From Hamadaea sp. (GTDB lineage Bacteria > Actinomycetota > Actinomycetes > Mycobacteriales > Micromonosporaceae), in the NCBI RefSeq assembly GCF_013362815.1, contig NZ_JABFVK010000043.1, forward strand, positions 62,001-126,000: DNA of 64,000 nucleotides, in the 5' to 3' direction. The position numbers were made by a program, and so were the translations under genes. Below are positions 18,723 to 27,477 of this stretch, in pieces. Positions within the stretch are counted from its first letter, which is position 1. Each line of letters opens with the position of its first letter. The notes beneath the pieces were generated by a model. It had not been told where the DNA came from, did not search any database, and saw nothing but the letters and a program-made list of their open reading frames with translations.

Positions 18723-19931
18723 TCAGTTCGGCGGGAACCAGTTGGCGGCCTCGGCCCGGGCGCGATCGAGCACCCGGGTCGAGAGCACGCCGAACGCGGC
18801 GTCCCGAGCCCTGGTCCCGAATCTGCCCCGAGGTGCGAGCACGGCCCCGACCCGTTTGGTCTGCCGGGCCACCGCCGCCGATCGGGGCACCCGCGTCTTC
18901 GAGTACGCCGTGACCGCAGCACGTAGCCCGTCCCCTGGTTGGGTCTGGTTGGCCAGCGCCACCAGCGTCGCCACATCCTCGAACGCCAGGCAGGCGCCCT
19001 GCGCCAGGTGGTGAGCCATCCCGTGGGCGGCGTCACCGATGAGCGCCACACCGCCGGAGCCGGCGGGCTTGCCGAACTCGGTCAGCGGCGGATTGATCTC
19101 GCGTACGTCGTGCTGGACGAGGTCGTCCGGTTCGGTCGCGCCGAGCAGATCCCCGACCGGGGCCGGCCAGCGTTCGAACCACCGCCGCAGCAGGGCCAGC
19201 TGAGTGGCCGGAGCCTCCGGCCGGGCCGCCCCGGCGACGGTCGCCTGCCAGTAGATGCCGCCTCGAGTGGACGCCCCGGCGGAACCACGTTCGCCGAGGG
19301 ACGCCGCGAAGAAGCGGTAATCCCCGCCGAGGATCTCCGTGCCCAGGGCCACCTCCGTCGCCAGGTGGGGCGCTCGATACCAGGGGATGACGGCCCGCCA
19401 GGCGGCGTACCCGCTGCTGATCACGCCGGACTCCGGCGAAACCGCGCGCCGGACGGCGGACTGGCTGCCGTCGGCCCCGATGAGCAGGTCGGCCTCCCAC
19501 GTGGCGCGACCGTCGGTGACGCTGGGCCGGTCGCGAGGCGTGACGCGGACCTGGCGCACGTCGATCCCGGTACGCACGTCGACCGTGGCGGTGAGCCGGG
19601 CGATCAGCGCGTCGTGGAGGTCTTCGCTGTGCACGACGAGCGGAGCCGAGCGCGGCGAGAGGGCCGCCGCCGCACCGGGCTGGACCAGCCAACTGCCGTC
19701 CGCCCGCCGGATGCCACTGGGCGGGACCGGCGTGGCGATGGAGTCGAGCCCGTCGGCGAGGCCGAGCGCCCGCAGCGCCCGTACGCCGTTGGGCCACAAC
19801 AGCATCGCGGCCGAATCGGCCCGCAGCCGATCGTTGCGTTCCAGCAGGGTGACGCGCCACCCGTTGCGGGCCAGCGCTCCGGCGGCGGCGAGCCCGCCGA
19901 CGCCGGCTCCGACCACCACCGCCTGACCCAT
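18723..19931 (-). CDS. FAD-dependent monooxygenase
   Basis: 402-residue flavoprotein of the aromatic-ring hydroxylase family (PHBH fold). It starts MGQAVVVGAGVGGLAAAGAL with the FAD-binding GxGxxG, has the middle DG-motif LLIGADGSQSAVRR, and the second FAD contact GGVALIGDAAHGMAHHLAQG. These enzymes use NAD(P)H and oxygen to hydroxylate an organic substrate, unknown here. ATG 19931 with GAGG upstream was chosen over the longer ORF. It follows lgt by 7 bases and is probably co-transcribed with it, although there is no obvious functional link. Confidence 0.88.
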   Translation of the reverse strand: MGQAVVVGAGVGGLAAAGALARNGWRVTLLERNDRLRADSAAMLLWPNGVRALRALGLADGLDSIATPVPPSGIRRADGSWLVQPGAAAALSPRSAPLVVHSEDLHDALIARLTATVDVRTGIDVRQVRVTPRDRPSVTDGRATWEADLLIGADGSQSAVRRAVSPESGVISSGYAAWRAVIPWYRAPHLATEVALGTEILGGDYRFFAASLGERGSAGASTRGGIYWQATVAGAARPEAPATQLALLRRWFERWPAPVGDLLGATEPDDLVQHDVREINPPLTEFGKPAGSGGVALIGDAAHGMAHHLAQGACLAFEDVATLVALANQTQPGDGLRAAVTAYSKTRVPRSAAVARQTKRVGAVLAPRGRFGTRARDAAFGVLSTRVLDRARAEAANWFPPN

Positions 19932-19938
19932 GCGGACC

Positions 19939-21003
19939 TCAGCCCTTCTGCTCTTCTTCCTGTTTCCCTGGCTCGCTCGCCGAGTCTTCCGCAGGCGGGT
20001 CATCGTCGTCCACTTCGGACTCACCCGGGGACTCGCCCGTGCTCTCCGGCCGGGTGCCCGAGGCGGTGAACTCGTCGTACTGGGCCTCGGTGACGACCTG
20101 GAATCCCTTGCCGCCGTCGACCGCCGGGATCACGAACTCCTGCGGGCCCTTGCGCAGCAGGAAGAAGATCAGCGCGCCGAGGAAGACGACGATCGAGGTC
20201 CAGACGTTGAGGCGTACGCCGAAGAAGTGGTTCGCCTCGTCGGTGCGGATGGTCTCGATGACCCCCCGCCCGACCGTGTACGCCATCACGTACAGCGCGA
20301 ACGCGCGGCCGCGGCCGAACTTGAACCGGCGGTCGGCCAGCAGGACGAAGACCGCGACGAGCAGGTCCCAGACCAGCTCGTAGAGGAAGGTCGGCTGGTA
20401 GAGGCCCTCCAGCAGGACCGCCTTGCCGTCCGGCCCGATCAGCGCGTGACCCTGGTTGCCGGGGTCCATCTTGTGGACTTCCAGCCCCCAGGGAGCGGTG
20501 GTAGGGCCACCGTAGAGCTCGTTGTTGAACCAGTTGCCGAGCCGGCCGATCGCCTGCCCGACCGGGATACCGACCGCCATCGCGTCGGCGACCAGCGCCA
20601 GCGGCAGGCCCATCTGCTTGCAGGCCAGCCAGGCCCCGAGCGCGCCGAGCGCGATCGCGCCCCAGATGCCGAGGCCGCCCTCCCAGATGTAGAGCGCCTT
20701 GATCGGCTCGCCGCCCTCCCCGAAGTACGCCTCGGGCGAGGTGATCACGTGATAGATCCGGCCGCCGATGATGCCGAATGGGACGGCGTACACCGCGATG
20801 TCGAGAACCGCCCAGCGCGGGGCGCCCCGGCGTCGCATGCGGTAATCGGAGATGACCGCGGCGGCGATGATGCCCAGGATGATGCAGAGCGCGTAGGCCC
20901 GGATCGGGATCGGCCCGACCTTCCACACGGCGACGGAAGGGCTCGGAATCCAGGCCAGCACCTGACTCGACAGGCCCTGGGTCAGCTCAGCGGCGAGGTT
21001 CAC
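19939..21003 (-). CDS. lgt: Prolipoprotein diacylglyceryl transferase
   Basis: 354-residue inner-membrane enzyme that attaches diacylglycerol to the lipobox cysteine of prolipoproteins such as the Sbp and XylF-type proteins in this window. It has about seven hydrophobic helices and the Lgt signature AIGRLGNWFNNELYGGPT. The C-terminus ends in a highly acidic cytoplasmic tail (rich in Asp, Glu and Pro), common in actinobacterial Lgt. I prefer GTG 21003 because TAGCGT sits 6 bases before it; the GTG at 21009 would lie directly against that box. Its position next to trpA-trpB-trpC is typical of actinomycetes. Confidence 0.94.
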   Translation of the reverse strand: MNLAAELTQGLSSQVLAWIPSPSVAVWKVGPIPIRAYALCIILGIIAAAVISDYRMRRRGAPRWAVLDIAVYAVPFGIIGGRIYHVITSPEAYFGEGGEPIKALYIWEGGLGIWGAIALGALGAWLACKQMGLPLALVADAMAVGIPVGQAIGRLGNWFNNELYGGPTTAPWGLEVHKMDPGNQGHALIGPDGKAVLLEGLYQPTFLYELVWDLLVAVFVLLADRRFKFGRGRAFALYVMAYTVGRGVIETIRTDEANHFFGVRLNVWTSIVVFLGALIFFLLRKGPQEFVIPAVDGGKGFQVVTEAQYDEFTASGTRPESTGESPGESEVDDDDPPAEDSASEPGKQEEEQKG

Positions 21004-21009
21004 GGGCAC

Positions 21010-21015
21010 ACGCTA
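21010..21015 (-). promoter_or_regulatory. Probable -10 box of lgt (leaderless)
   Basis: TAGCGT on the minus strand, 6 bases before GTG 21003. It decides the lgt start. Confidence 0.45.
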
Positions 21016-21049
21016 CCGTCCGTGCGCCGAAATACATAGCGCCCCTCGA

Positions 21050-21514
21050 TCACCCCGTGACCCGCGACGCTGCGGCGTACGCCGTCACGGCCCCGAGATC
21101 CCAGAGCGACTCCCGGTCGGCCGGGCCGGGCGCACCGACGACGGCCACCGGTTCCCGCGTACGCACCCAGGACATCCCGCCCGCGATCGTCTCGACCGCC
21201 CGCACCGCTCCGGCGGTGTCGTTGTTGCCGTGGACATACAGCCCGTACGCCAACCCCGCCGTGTCAGTGAGGCACGGGTAGTAGACGGTGTCGAAGAAGT
21301 GCTTCAGCGCGCCGGACATGTACCCGATGTTCGCCGGAGTGCCGAGCAGCACAGCGTCGGCGGCCAGTAGATCGGGGACGGTCGCGGTCAACGCCGGCCG
21401 CGTGAGGACCTCGACCCCTTCGATCTCGTCCGTACGCGCTCCGCCGAGCACGGCTTCGAGCATCTCCTGGAGTACGGGCGAAGTCGTGTGGTGCACGACG
21501 AGTAGACGGGCCAC
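21050..21514 (-). CDS. Flavodoxin-like NAD(P)H:FMN reductase family protein
   Basis: 154-residue single-domain protein with the flavodoxin fold. The first strand and phosphate loop are ARLLVVHHTTSPVLQEML; the second FMN contact is DAVLLGTPANIGYMSGALKHF, and a YGLYVHGNNDTAGA segment follows, typical of FMN reductase-like proteins in actinobacteria. It probably binds FMN and acts as a small redox protein; the partner is unknown. The GTG at 21514 has CAGGCT 7 bases upstream. It lies between lgt and the phosphotransferase, on the same strand as both. Confidence 0.8.
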   Translation of the reverse strand: MARLLVVHHTTSPVLQEMLEAVLGGARTDEIEGVEVLTRPALTATVPDLLAADAVLLGTPANIGYMSGALKHFFDTVYYPCLTDTAGLAYGLYVHGNNDTAGAVRAVETIAGGMSWVRTREPVAVVGAPGPADRESLWDLGAVTAYAAASRVTG

Positions 21515-21570
21515 GCCTCTCAGCCTGCCACGCCGTCTCGGACCTGGCGGCGGTCGCCATGGCACAGCGG

Positions 21571-21656
21571 AGTTGATCACGACGTTCGGGAGTCGATCAG
21601 GGCCCTGGGGACACGACACGCCGGCCGATCACGCCCGATAGTTCATGATCGCGCAG
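21571..21656. repeat. Palindromic element, family B copy 2
   Basis: The segment begins AGTTGATCAC and ends AGTTCATGATCGCG. Its core is GGGGACACGACACGCCGG (21607-21624), shared with copies at 27.4 and 45.1 kb. It lies between the phosphotransferase stop and the FMN reductase start. Confidence 0.75.
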
Positions 21657-21680
21657 AGAAAGGCGGGGGGCGGGGGCGCG

Positions 21681-22367
21681 CTAGGAGAAGGCCGCGTCGT
21701 AGAGCGAGAGCCAGCGAGCGGCGCGAGCGGAGTCGAGCGAAACGCCGTAGGCGGCGAGGAAGACGTCGGCGTACCCGGGACCAAGGTTGTAGGGCTGTTC
21801 AAGGCTGCGCAGCGCAACAGCCAGATCGAGCCACCGGTCGGCGACGCAGAGGTCCCCGAGATCGATGTACCCCGTGACGACGTCCCCGGTCAGGAACGCG
21901 TTCGGCAGTACGTAGTCCCCGTGGCATACGACGAGATCGGTGGACTCCCCTGAAAGTGGGAACCAGAACGGGCATTCGTCCACCGGCACGGTGTCGTGGA
22001 AGAACCGCAGCCCCTGGGCGAACGCGGTCACCAGCGCAACCGGATCGGACGACCGCAGCGGATGCGTCGAAGCGTCCACACCGGACAGTGAAGCGGTCAT
22101 GAGCCAGTCGTGGTCGCCGTCGCTGCCGAACTCCACCACCTCCGGCACGCGCACCCACGACAGGGCCCAGCGCGTACGCAGTGCCTCGTCGTGCAGCCGA
22201 CCGGTCGAAGGGGTCAGCTTCACGTAGCGAACGGAGCCGTCCGGGCTGGTCAGCCGATACGTCGGCCGACCGGCCTCCCACTCGTAGACCTTCTCGGCGT
22301 GCCATTTGGCGTACCGGTCGGCGAGATCGTGCACCGGCAGCGGCTCACCGAGCCCCCGCCGGGTCAC
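21681..22367 (-). CDS. Aminoglycoside phosphotransferase APH(3')-family protein
   Basis: 228-residue small-molecule kinase. The Brenner loop VVCHGDYVLPNAF holds the catalytic Asp, and the Mg-binding segment reads YIDLGDLCVADRWLDLA, both very close to APH(3') enzymes. The N-lobe has YVKLTP with the ATP-contacting lysine. At 228 residues it is shorter than the usual 260 or so, missing part of the N-terminal lobe. GTG 22367 overlaps the trpA stop (GTGA), so it is read with the trp genes. Whether it gives kanamycin-type resistance or acts on another substrate cannot be told. Confidence 0.85.
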   Translation of the reverse strand: MTRRGLGEPLPVHDLADRYAKWHAEKVYEWEAGRPTYRLTSPDGSVRYVKLTPSTGRLHDEALRTRWALSWVRVPEVVEFGSDGDHDWLMTASLSGVDASTHPLRSSDPVALVTAFAQGLRFFHDTVPVDECPFWFPLSGESTDLVVCHGDYVLPNAFLTGDVVTGYIDLGDLCVADRWLDLAVALRSLEQPYNLGPGYADVFLAAYGVSLDSARAARWLSLYDAAFS

Positions 22368-23149
22368 GAGGCGCGAGCGGACCGGACGCCTGCCGCCAAC
22401 TCTGAAGTCAGGGCGCGCAACGAGGCGAGGGTCGGGTCGTCTGCCACGGCCTTCACCAGGGCGCTTCCCACGATGACGCCATCTGCGTACCGGCCTACCT
22501 GCGCCGCCTGCGCCCCGTCGCGTACCCCTAGACCAACGCCGACCGGAACCGGAGAGTGAGCCGCCTTGACCCGCGCGACCAGGTCGGGGGCCGCGTCCGA
22601 GACGGCGTCGCGCGCGCCCGTGACGCCCATGACCGCCGTGGCATAGACGAACCCGCGGCAATGCGCGACCGTCATCGCGATGCGCTCGTCGGTCGACGAG
22701 GGCGAGACCAGGAAGATCCGGTCGAGCTTGTGCTCGTCCGACGCGGCCAGCCAGTCCTCGGCCTCGTCCGGGATCAGGTCCGGGGTGATCAGGCCTGCGC
22801 CGCCCGCCGCGGCCAGATCGCGCGCGAAAGCATCGACGCCGTAGCGGTCCACGGGATTCCAATAGGTCATCACGACTACCGGCACGCCCTTGCCGGTCAC
22901 GGCCTCGACGGTCGCCAGCACATCTTTGGTACGCACACCGCTCGCCAGCGCTCGCTCGGTGGCCCGCTGGATCACCGGTCCGTCCATGACCGGATCGGAG
23001 TAGGGCAGTCCGACCTCGACGAGGTCGACGCCGGAGTCGATCAGGGCGTCGATGGCGTCGATGCCGCCCTGGACCGTCGGGAAACCGGCCGGCAGGTAGC
23101 CGACGAGCGCGGGGCGGCCCTCGGCCAAGGCCTTCTGGAACAGGCTCAT
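22364..23149 (-). CDS. trpA: Tryptophan synthase alpha subunit
   Basis: 261-residue TIM-barrel enzyme that splits indole-3-glycerol phosphate to indole and glyceraldehyde 3-phosphate. Catalytic Glu lies in [21 protein letters not shown], and catalytic Asp in the [13 protein letters not shown]...[15 protein letters not shown] region. Phosphate binding is at [11 protein letters not shown] and [11 protein letters not shown]. The ATG overlaps the trpB stop by four bases, and its own stop overlaps the phosphotransferase start. Full length. Confidence 0.97.
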   Translation of the reverse strand: MSLFQKALAEGRPALVGYLPAGFPTVQGGIDAIDALIDSGVDLVEVGLPYSDPVMDGPVIQRATERALASGVRTKDVLATVEAVTGKGVPVVVMTYWNPVDRYGVDAFARDLAAAGGAGLITPDLIPDEAEDWLAASDEHKLDRIFLVSPSSTDERIAMTVAHCRGFVYATAVMGVTGARDAVSDAAPDLVARVKAAHSPVPVGVGLGVRDGAQAAQVGRYADGVIVGSALVKAVADDPTLASLRALTSELAAGVRSARAS

Positions 23150-24357
23150 ACGTCCTCTCCGTTCTCGAACAGCCCGAAGTACGCCCCGGCGGTGTGCATG
23201 TCCTTGTCACCGCGTCCGGAGAGGTTGACGACGATGGTCGGCTTGCGGCCGAGTTCCTTCGCGAGCGTGGGAGCGATCCGCAGCGCACCGGCGAGCGCGT
23301 GCGCGCTCTCGATCGCCGGGATGATCCCCTCGGTGCGGCAGAGCAGCGCGAACGCGTCCATCGCCTCGGCGTCGGTCACCGGCTCGTAGCTCGCCCGGCC
23401 GGTGTCGTGCAGCCAGGCGTGCTCCGGGCCGACCGCCGGGTAGTCCAGCCCGGCCGAGATCGAGTGCGACTCGATGGTCTGCCCGTCCTCGTCCTGCAGC
23501 AGGTACGTCCGAGCGCCGTGCAGTACGCCGGTCTCCCCGGCGGTGATGCTCGCCGCGTGCCGGCCGGTCTCGAAGCCGTCGCCACCGGCCTCGAAGCCGT
23601 AGAGGCGTACCGACTCGTCGGGGACGAACGCGTGGAACGCGCCGATCGCGTTCGACCCGCCGCCGATGCAGGCTGCGACGGCGTCGGGGAGCGTACCGGT
23701 CAGGGCCAGGCACTGCTCCCGGGCCTCGACGCCGATGCCGCTGACGAAGTCGCGGACCATCGCGGGGAACGGATGCGGACCGGCCGCCGTGCCGAGCAGG
23801 TAGTGCGTGGAATCCACATTGGTCACCCAGTCGCGCAGCGCCTCGTTGATCGCGTCCTTGAGGGTGCGGGAACCGTGGGTCACCGGAATGACCTTCGCGC
23901 CGAGCATCTTCATGCGCGCCACGTTCAGCGCCTGCCGCTGGGTGTCGACCTCGCCCATGTAGACGACACACTCAAGATCGAGGTATGCCGCCGCAGTGGC
24001 GCTCGCGACGCCGTGCTGGCCCGCGCCCGTCTCGGCGATCACCCGCTGCTTGCCCATGCGCTTGGTGAGCAGCGCCTGGCCGAGCACGTTGCGTACCTTG
24101 TGCGCGCCGGTGTGGTTGAGATCCTCCCGCTTGAGCAGGATGCGCGCGCCCGCCCGCTCCGACAGCCGGGTGGCGTCGAACAGCAACGACGGAGTTCCGG
24201 CGTACTCCCGGAGCATCCGGGAGAACTCCCCGGTGAACTCCGGATCGGCCATCGCCTTGCGGTAATGCGCGTCCAGCTCGTCCAGGGCGGCGACGAGCGC
24301 CTCCGGCACGAAACGGCCGCCGTACGGGCCGAAGTGGCCCCGGGCGTCGGGCTGCAT
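23146..24357 (-). CDS. trpB: Tryptophan synthase beta subunit
   Basis: 403-residue PLP enzyme that condenses indole with serine to tryptophan. The PLP lysine lies in the [16 protein letters not shown] block and the phosphate loop is [15 protein letters not shown]. The C-terminal segment [12 protein letters not shown] is diagnostic. ATG 24357 follows GGAGGAGCGCCG. It forms the channelled alpha-beta complex with TrpA, whose gene overlaps it. A 101-base spacer with a tandem repeat separates it from trpC. Confidence 0.97.
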   Translation of the reverse strand: MQPDARGHFGPYGGRFVPEALVAALDELDAHYRKAMADPEFTGEFSRMLREYAGTPSLLFDATRLSERAGARILLKREDLNHTGAHKVRNVLGQALLTKRMGKQRVIAETGAGQHGVASATAAAYLDLECVVYMGEVDTQRQALNVARMKMLGAKVIPVTHGSRTLKDAINEALRDWVTNVDSTHYLLGTAAGPHPFPAMVRDFVSGIGVEAREQCLALTGTLPDAVAACIGGGSNAIGAFHAFVPDESVRLYGFEAGGDGFETGRHAASITAGETGVLHGARTYLLQDEDGQTIESHSISAGLDYPAVGPEHAWLHDTGRASYEPVTDAEAMDAFALLCRTEGIIPAIESAHALAGALRIAPTLAKELGRKPTIVVNLSGRGDKDMHTAGAYFGLFENGEDV

Positions 24358-24383
24358 CGGCGCTCCTCCGTTTTTCCTCAGCG

Positions 24384-24480
24384 GACGGGTCGCGGTGTCT
24401 TGGTCTACCGAGCCGGTCGCGGTGTCTTGGTCTATCGAGCCGGTCGCGGCGTCTTGGTCTACCGAGCCGGTCGCGGCGTC
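24384..24480. repeat. 27-bp tandem repeat at the trpC 3' end
   Basis: The unit, beginning ACCGAGCCGGTCGCGG and ending GTCTTGGTCT, occurs at 24407-24433 and 24434-24460, with partial copies on each side. Copies differ at one or two bases. The trpC stop codon (TAG, 24459-24461) lies inside the array, so the repeat covers the last trpC codons and the spacer before trpB. Confidence 0.85.
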
Positions 24481-25301
24481 GCCGGGTGGTTTCCGGCGTT
24501 GACCAGTTCGGCGACCGCCTCGCGCGGGCTCTTCTGCGTGACGAGACCCTCCCCGACGAGGACGGCATCGGCGCCGGCGCTCGCGTACCGGATCAGGTCC
24601 AGCGGGCCGCGTACGCCCGACTCGGCGATCTTGACGACCTGGTTCGGCAGGCCGGGCGCGATCCGCTCGAAGACCGAGCGGTCGACTTCCAGCGTACGCA
24701 GGTCACGGGCGTTGACGCCGATGACCCGGGCCCCGGCCTCCAGCGCCCGGTCGGCCTCCTCCTCGGTGTGCACCTCCACGAGGGCGGTCATGCCGAGGGA
24801 CTCGATCCGCTCCAGCAGCCCGACCAGCACCTTCTGGTCCAGCGCTGCCACGATCAGCAGGACGAGGTCGGCGCCGAACGCCCGGGCCTCGTGCACTTGA
24901 TACGTGGAGACGATGAAGTCCTTGCGCAGTACCGGGATGTCGATCGTCGCCCGGACGGCGGCGAGGTCGTCCAGCGAACCGCCGAACCAGCGGCCCTCGG
25001 TGAGCACGCTGACACAGCGAGCTCCGCCCGCGGCGTACTCCCCGGCCAGCTCGGCCGGGTCGGGGATCTCGGCGAGCGCTCCCTTCGACGGCGAGGACCG
25101 CTTGACCTCCGCGATGACGCCCACACCCGGGCGCCGGAGCGCGGCGTACGCGTCGAGCGGTGCTGTCGCAGCCTCCGCCCGCCGCCGGATCTCCTCCAGC
25201 GGAACCTCACGCTGACGTGCCTCGACGTCCTCCCGGACGCCGGCGATGATCTCGTCGAGAACGCTCCCCGTCACCTGCGTTTTCCCATCTCCAGGTGCCA
25301 T
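24459..25301 (-). CDS. trpC: Indole-3-glycerol phosphate synthase
   Basis: 280-residue TIM-barrel enzyme that closes the indole ring on CdRP, releasing CO2 and water. The catalytic lysine motif reads [17 protein letters not shown], followed by [31 protein letters not shown] and [14 protein letters not shown], all diagnostic. ATG 25301 has TAGCAT six bases upstream, suggesting a promoter right at trpC. The last six residues (ATPRPAR) are encoded by the 27-bp tandem array that also supplies the stop. It heads the trpC-trpB-trpA-phosphotransferase run. Confidence 0.96.
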   Translation of the reverse strand: MAPGDGKTQVTGSVLDEIIAGVREDVEARQREVPLEEIRRRAEAATAPLDAYAALRRPGVGVIAEVKRSSPSKGALAEIPDPAELAGEYAAGGARCVSVLTEGRWFGGSLDDLAAVRATIDIPVLRKDFIVSTYQVHEARAFGADLVLLIVAALDQKVLVGLLERIESLGMTALVEVHTEEEADRALEAGARVIGVNARDLRTLEVDRSVFERIAPGLPNQVVKIAESGVRGPLDLIRYASAGADAVLVGEGLVTQKSPREAVAELVNAGNHPATPRPAR

Positions 25302-25307
25302 GGGTGG

Positions 25308-25313
25308 ATGCTA
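25308..25313 (-). promoter_or_regulatory. Probable -10 box of trpC
   Basis: TAGCAT on the minus strand lies 6 bases before ATG 25301. This suggests the trpC-trpB-trpA run has its own promoter apart from trpE. Confidence 0.4.
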
Positions 25314-25378
25314 GGCGGCGAGATGTCGGCCTCGGACTCGGGGGTATGGCGCGCGCCACCGAGTGGAATGGTGCATAA

Positions 25379-25407
25379 TGCCGGGCCGCCCCCGTGACGG
25401 CCCGGCA
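25379..25407. terminator. GC-rich hairpin after the chitinase gene
   Basis: A perfect 10-base-pair stem TGCCGGGCCG / CGGCCCGGCA with a 9-base loop, 12 bases beyond the chitinase stop codon on its 3' side. It lacks a T-run, as usual for actinomycete terminators. Confidence 0.65.
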
Positions 25408-25419
25408 CGATCTCGCAGC

Positions 25420-26496
25420 TCAACTCTGTCGCAGCGCCGGCATCGGGATCGGGATGTTGTAGAAGGTCGCTCCCGCGCCCATGCCACCCTCACAGGTGTT
25501 CGGCGGCTGAGTCGTGACGCCCCGCGTCGATGGCCGCTCGGCCGCCCAGAACATGTATCCGAGCAGTCCGGAACTCGTCCCGGCGCCGTTCGGGGCGGCG
25601 GTGGTCAGCCACGAACCGGTGCTGTTCTGCAGCGAGGCCGAGAAGTTCGTGCACTCCGGCCGGACCTTGCTGCCCTCGGCGACGTAGAGGCCGCCGGTGA
25701 ACTTCGCCGGAGCCAGCGGCAGGACCGGCGGGGAGTAGGTCGACTTGCCGTCGAGGTGCTCCTGCCAGTTGGCGATCGCGCCGGAGGTCGACGGCTGCCG
25801 GGCCGGGACCATGGCGTTGGCGTAGTCCAGCACCGGAGTGTCGGTACGCAGCCAGTCGGCGGTCGCCTTGCGGTTGATGTCGATGAGCCACCGGTCCCCG
25901 GCGGCGGTGTCGATCGTCAGCCGGGCCTTCGGGTCCGCCCCGGAGGCGTCATACGGGTGCGCCGCCCGGTACGCCGTGATGAAGTTCTGCAGCTGGACGA
26001 GGTTCGGGTTCGAGTTCTGCTCGTAGTCGATCTCGATGCCGACGCCGAGCTGAGTCGCGACCGCCGCCGCCCGCTGCCCGAGCAGGGTCCCGTTCTCGGC
26101 GAGCGCCGCGTCCCACTCGTCGGTGTAGGTGATCCCGCCGATCGACAGCATCACGCGAATGCCGTGCGAGGTGAAGTAGTTGACGATCTCCGGCGTCATC
26201 CCTCGGGGTACGCCGTTCACCGTCGCCGTGTCGTTCGTCTGGTGCAGCAGCTTGAGCGGTTCGACGAAACTCAGCACGACCACGTTGACGCTCGGCCGCC
26301 CGTCCCCGCGGTCGATGAGCCAGTGGTTCTTCGAGTCGAACTCGGCGACCGTGCGTACGGTGCCCCAGATGCAGGCGTCGTCGCTGCAGTGCCAAGCCCC
26401 ATAGATCTGCGGTGGTGTTCCGGCCGCCTGCGCCGGGGCCGGAGCGGCCACCATCCCAACGGTCACGGCCAGGAGAAATGCGAGCAACCTTCTCAT
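25420..26496 (-). CDS. Secreted GH18 family chitinase-like protein
   Basis: 358-residue secreted protein. A Sec signal peptide (MRRLLAFLLAVTVGMVAAPA, then AQAA at about residue 25) precedes a glycoside hydrolase 18 barrel: SIGG at residues 118-121 and the active-site strand VGIEIDYE at 152-159, with Glu159 as the catalytic acid. The canonical strand is DGxDxDxE; here the first Asp is Val and the second Glu, which is unusual. No chitin-binding module is present. The start is leaderless: TAAGTT lies 7 bases upstream. It interrupts the trp gene cluster. Confidence 0.85.
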   Translation of the reverse strand: MRRLLAFLLAVTVGMVAAPAPAQAAGTPPQIYGAWHCSDDACIWGTVRTVAEFDSKNHWLIDRGDGRPSVNVVVLSFVEPLKLLHQTNDTATVNGVPRGMTPEIVNYFTSHGIRVMLSIGGITYTDEWDAALAENGTLLGQRAAAVATQLGVGIEIDYEQNSNPNLVQLQNFITAYRAAHPYDASGADPKARLTIDTAAGDRWLIDINRKATADWLRTDTPVLDYANAMVPARQPSTSGAIANWQEHLDGKSTYSPPVLPLAPAKFTGGLYVAEGSKVRPECTNFSASLQNSTGSWLTTAAPNGAGTSSGLLGYMFWAAERPSTRGVTTQPPNTCEGGMGAGATFYNIPIPMPALRQS

Positions 26497-26503
26497 GGAA
26501 AGA

Positions 26504-26509
26504 AACTTA
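26504..26509 (-). promoter_or_regulatory. Probable -10 box of the chitinase gene (leaderless)
   Basis: TAAGTT on the minus strand, exactly 7 bases from ATG 26496. The adjoining TTAAGTAGTTAAG direct repeat (about 26506-26518) could bind a regulator. Confidence 0.5.
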
Positions 26510-26696
26510 ACTACTTAATTACCTAGTGAACGCTCGGCCGATCGAGCGAGGCAGTTGTCACGCCAGTGTCACGAATCGGAAATCCGCAGCGTAGAAGGTA
26601 TGTCTCAGAACACTTGAGACGCCCGGCACGTTGAGATGCGTTCTTGGCCTCGGCTGACCAGAATGGTCGTCGGGCATTCGTCAGGAGGCGGTCGTC

Positions 26697-26906
26697 ATGT
26701 CCACAATCGCACCCGAACGGGACATCACCGCGGTACCGCGCGCCGTCATCGTGTTCAGCGCCCGGCTCCTCGGCCAGCTGCAACGCGCCCTCGTGGACGA
26801 GAAGGCGATCTCCACCGCGCAGGGCAACGCCTGGGACGCGGTCTGCGCCGACCGTGCCCGCGCCGCCGAACGGGCCGACCTTCGCGCCCGTCTTCGCCGC
26901 CCCTGA
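26697..26906 (+). CDS. Small hypothetical protein
   Basis: 69-residue protein with no recognised domain. ATG 26697 has CAGGAGG upstream, a strong ribosome-binding site, which is the main support. The sequence is helical and charged (FSARLLGQLQRALVDEKA, then ADRARAAERADLRARLRRP), with no signal peptide or membrane segment. It is divergent from the chitinase gene and isolated by repeat-rich DNA on its right. No role is assigned. Confidence 0.6.
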   Translation: MSTIAPERDITAVPRAVIVFSARLLGQLQRALVDEKAISTAQGNAWDAVCADRARAAERADLRARLRRP

Positions 26907-27471
26907 GGCACCGCACCTCCCCCGCCTTTTCCGCGCGATCATGAACTTTCCGTCTTGATCGCCCGGCGTGTCGTGTTCGCAGCAGCCTGATCGATCCTCC
27001 GACTCCCTGATCGACAAGGCACCTACGGACCTCGCTGCGGCTAGATCCGGTGCCGTTTTACGATCCGAAACGGAGATCAGTTCCCGCCGTATGCGCCCGG
27101 GGGGCCGGATCGATCTTCAAAACGGGCCGCCGATCGCTGATCACGGGAACTCGATCATGAGTCGGCGTTGATCATCGGTCCGCGCGCGTAGGTCACCGCT
27201 GCGGTTGCGGTCGCCGTCGCGGTTGTCGCAGTCGCCAAGGACAAGATCATGTGCCCTTGGCCGGCGATTCGAGCGGCCCAAGCGAGATCATGTTCCGACC
27301 ATCAGCGCTTAGCGGCCTTTTTCCGCTGACCAAGGGCACATGATCTTGGGGCGGGCACGGACGGACAGGCTCGCGGACGCGCGCCAGCCAGCTGGTTGAT
27401 CAGGGTCCGACGGAGTCGATCAGGGCGCTCGGGACACGACACGCCGGACGAGAAGGACCTTAGGTTCATGA
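26907..27471. other. Repeat-rich gene-free spacer
   Basis: About 565 bases without a convincing gene. From left to right it holds an inverted family B fragment (about 26934-27000, with GATCATGAAC and CCGGCGTGTCGTGTTC), several GATCGA and TTGATC words around 26990-27175, the terminal-inverted-repeat element at 27242-27348, and a family B copy at 27391-27477. It looks like a pile-up site for such elements in the interrupted trp cluster. Confidence 0.65.
27242..27348. repeat. 107-bp element with perfect 19-bp terminal inverted repeats
   Basis: CAAGATCATGTGCCCTTGG (27242-27260) and its exact reverse complement CCAAGGGCACATGATCTTG (27330-27348) flank 69 bases. Inside lies an AGCGG-CCTTTTT-CCGCT hairpin (about 27311-27327). 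The size and ends resemble a small non-autonomous mobile element, but no target duplication or matching transposase is visible. Confidence 0.7.
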
Positions 27472-27477
27472 TCAACG
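27391..27477. repeat. Palindromic element, family B copy 3
   Basis: Starts GCTGGTTGATCAGGG, contains GGAGTCGATCAGGGCGCTC and the core GGGACACGACACGCCGG, and ends AGGTTCATGATCAACGGG. Its last bases provide the stop codon of the gene at 27472-27738. Confidence 0.8.

Noticed and set aside
24384-24480. Tandem repeat as a possible CRISPR array
   Set aside because: The copies are directly adjacent with no unique spacers, and no cas gene is present.
26968-27171. Open frame of 67 codons in the repeat-rich spacer
   Set aside because: No ribosome-binding site, and the sequence consists of repeat-derived words.
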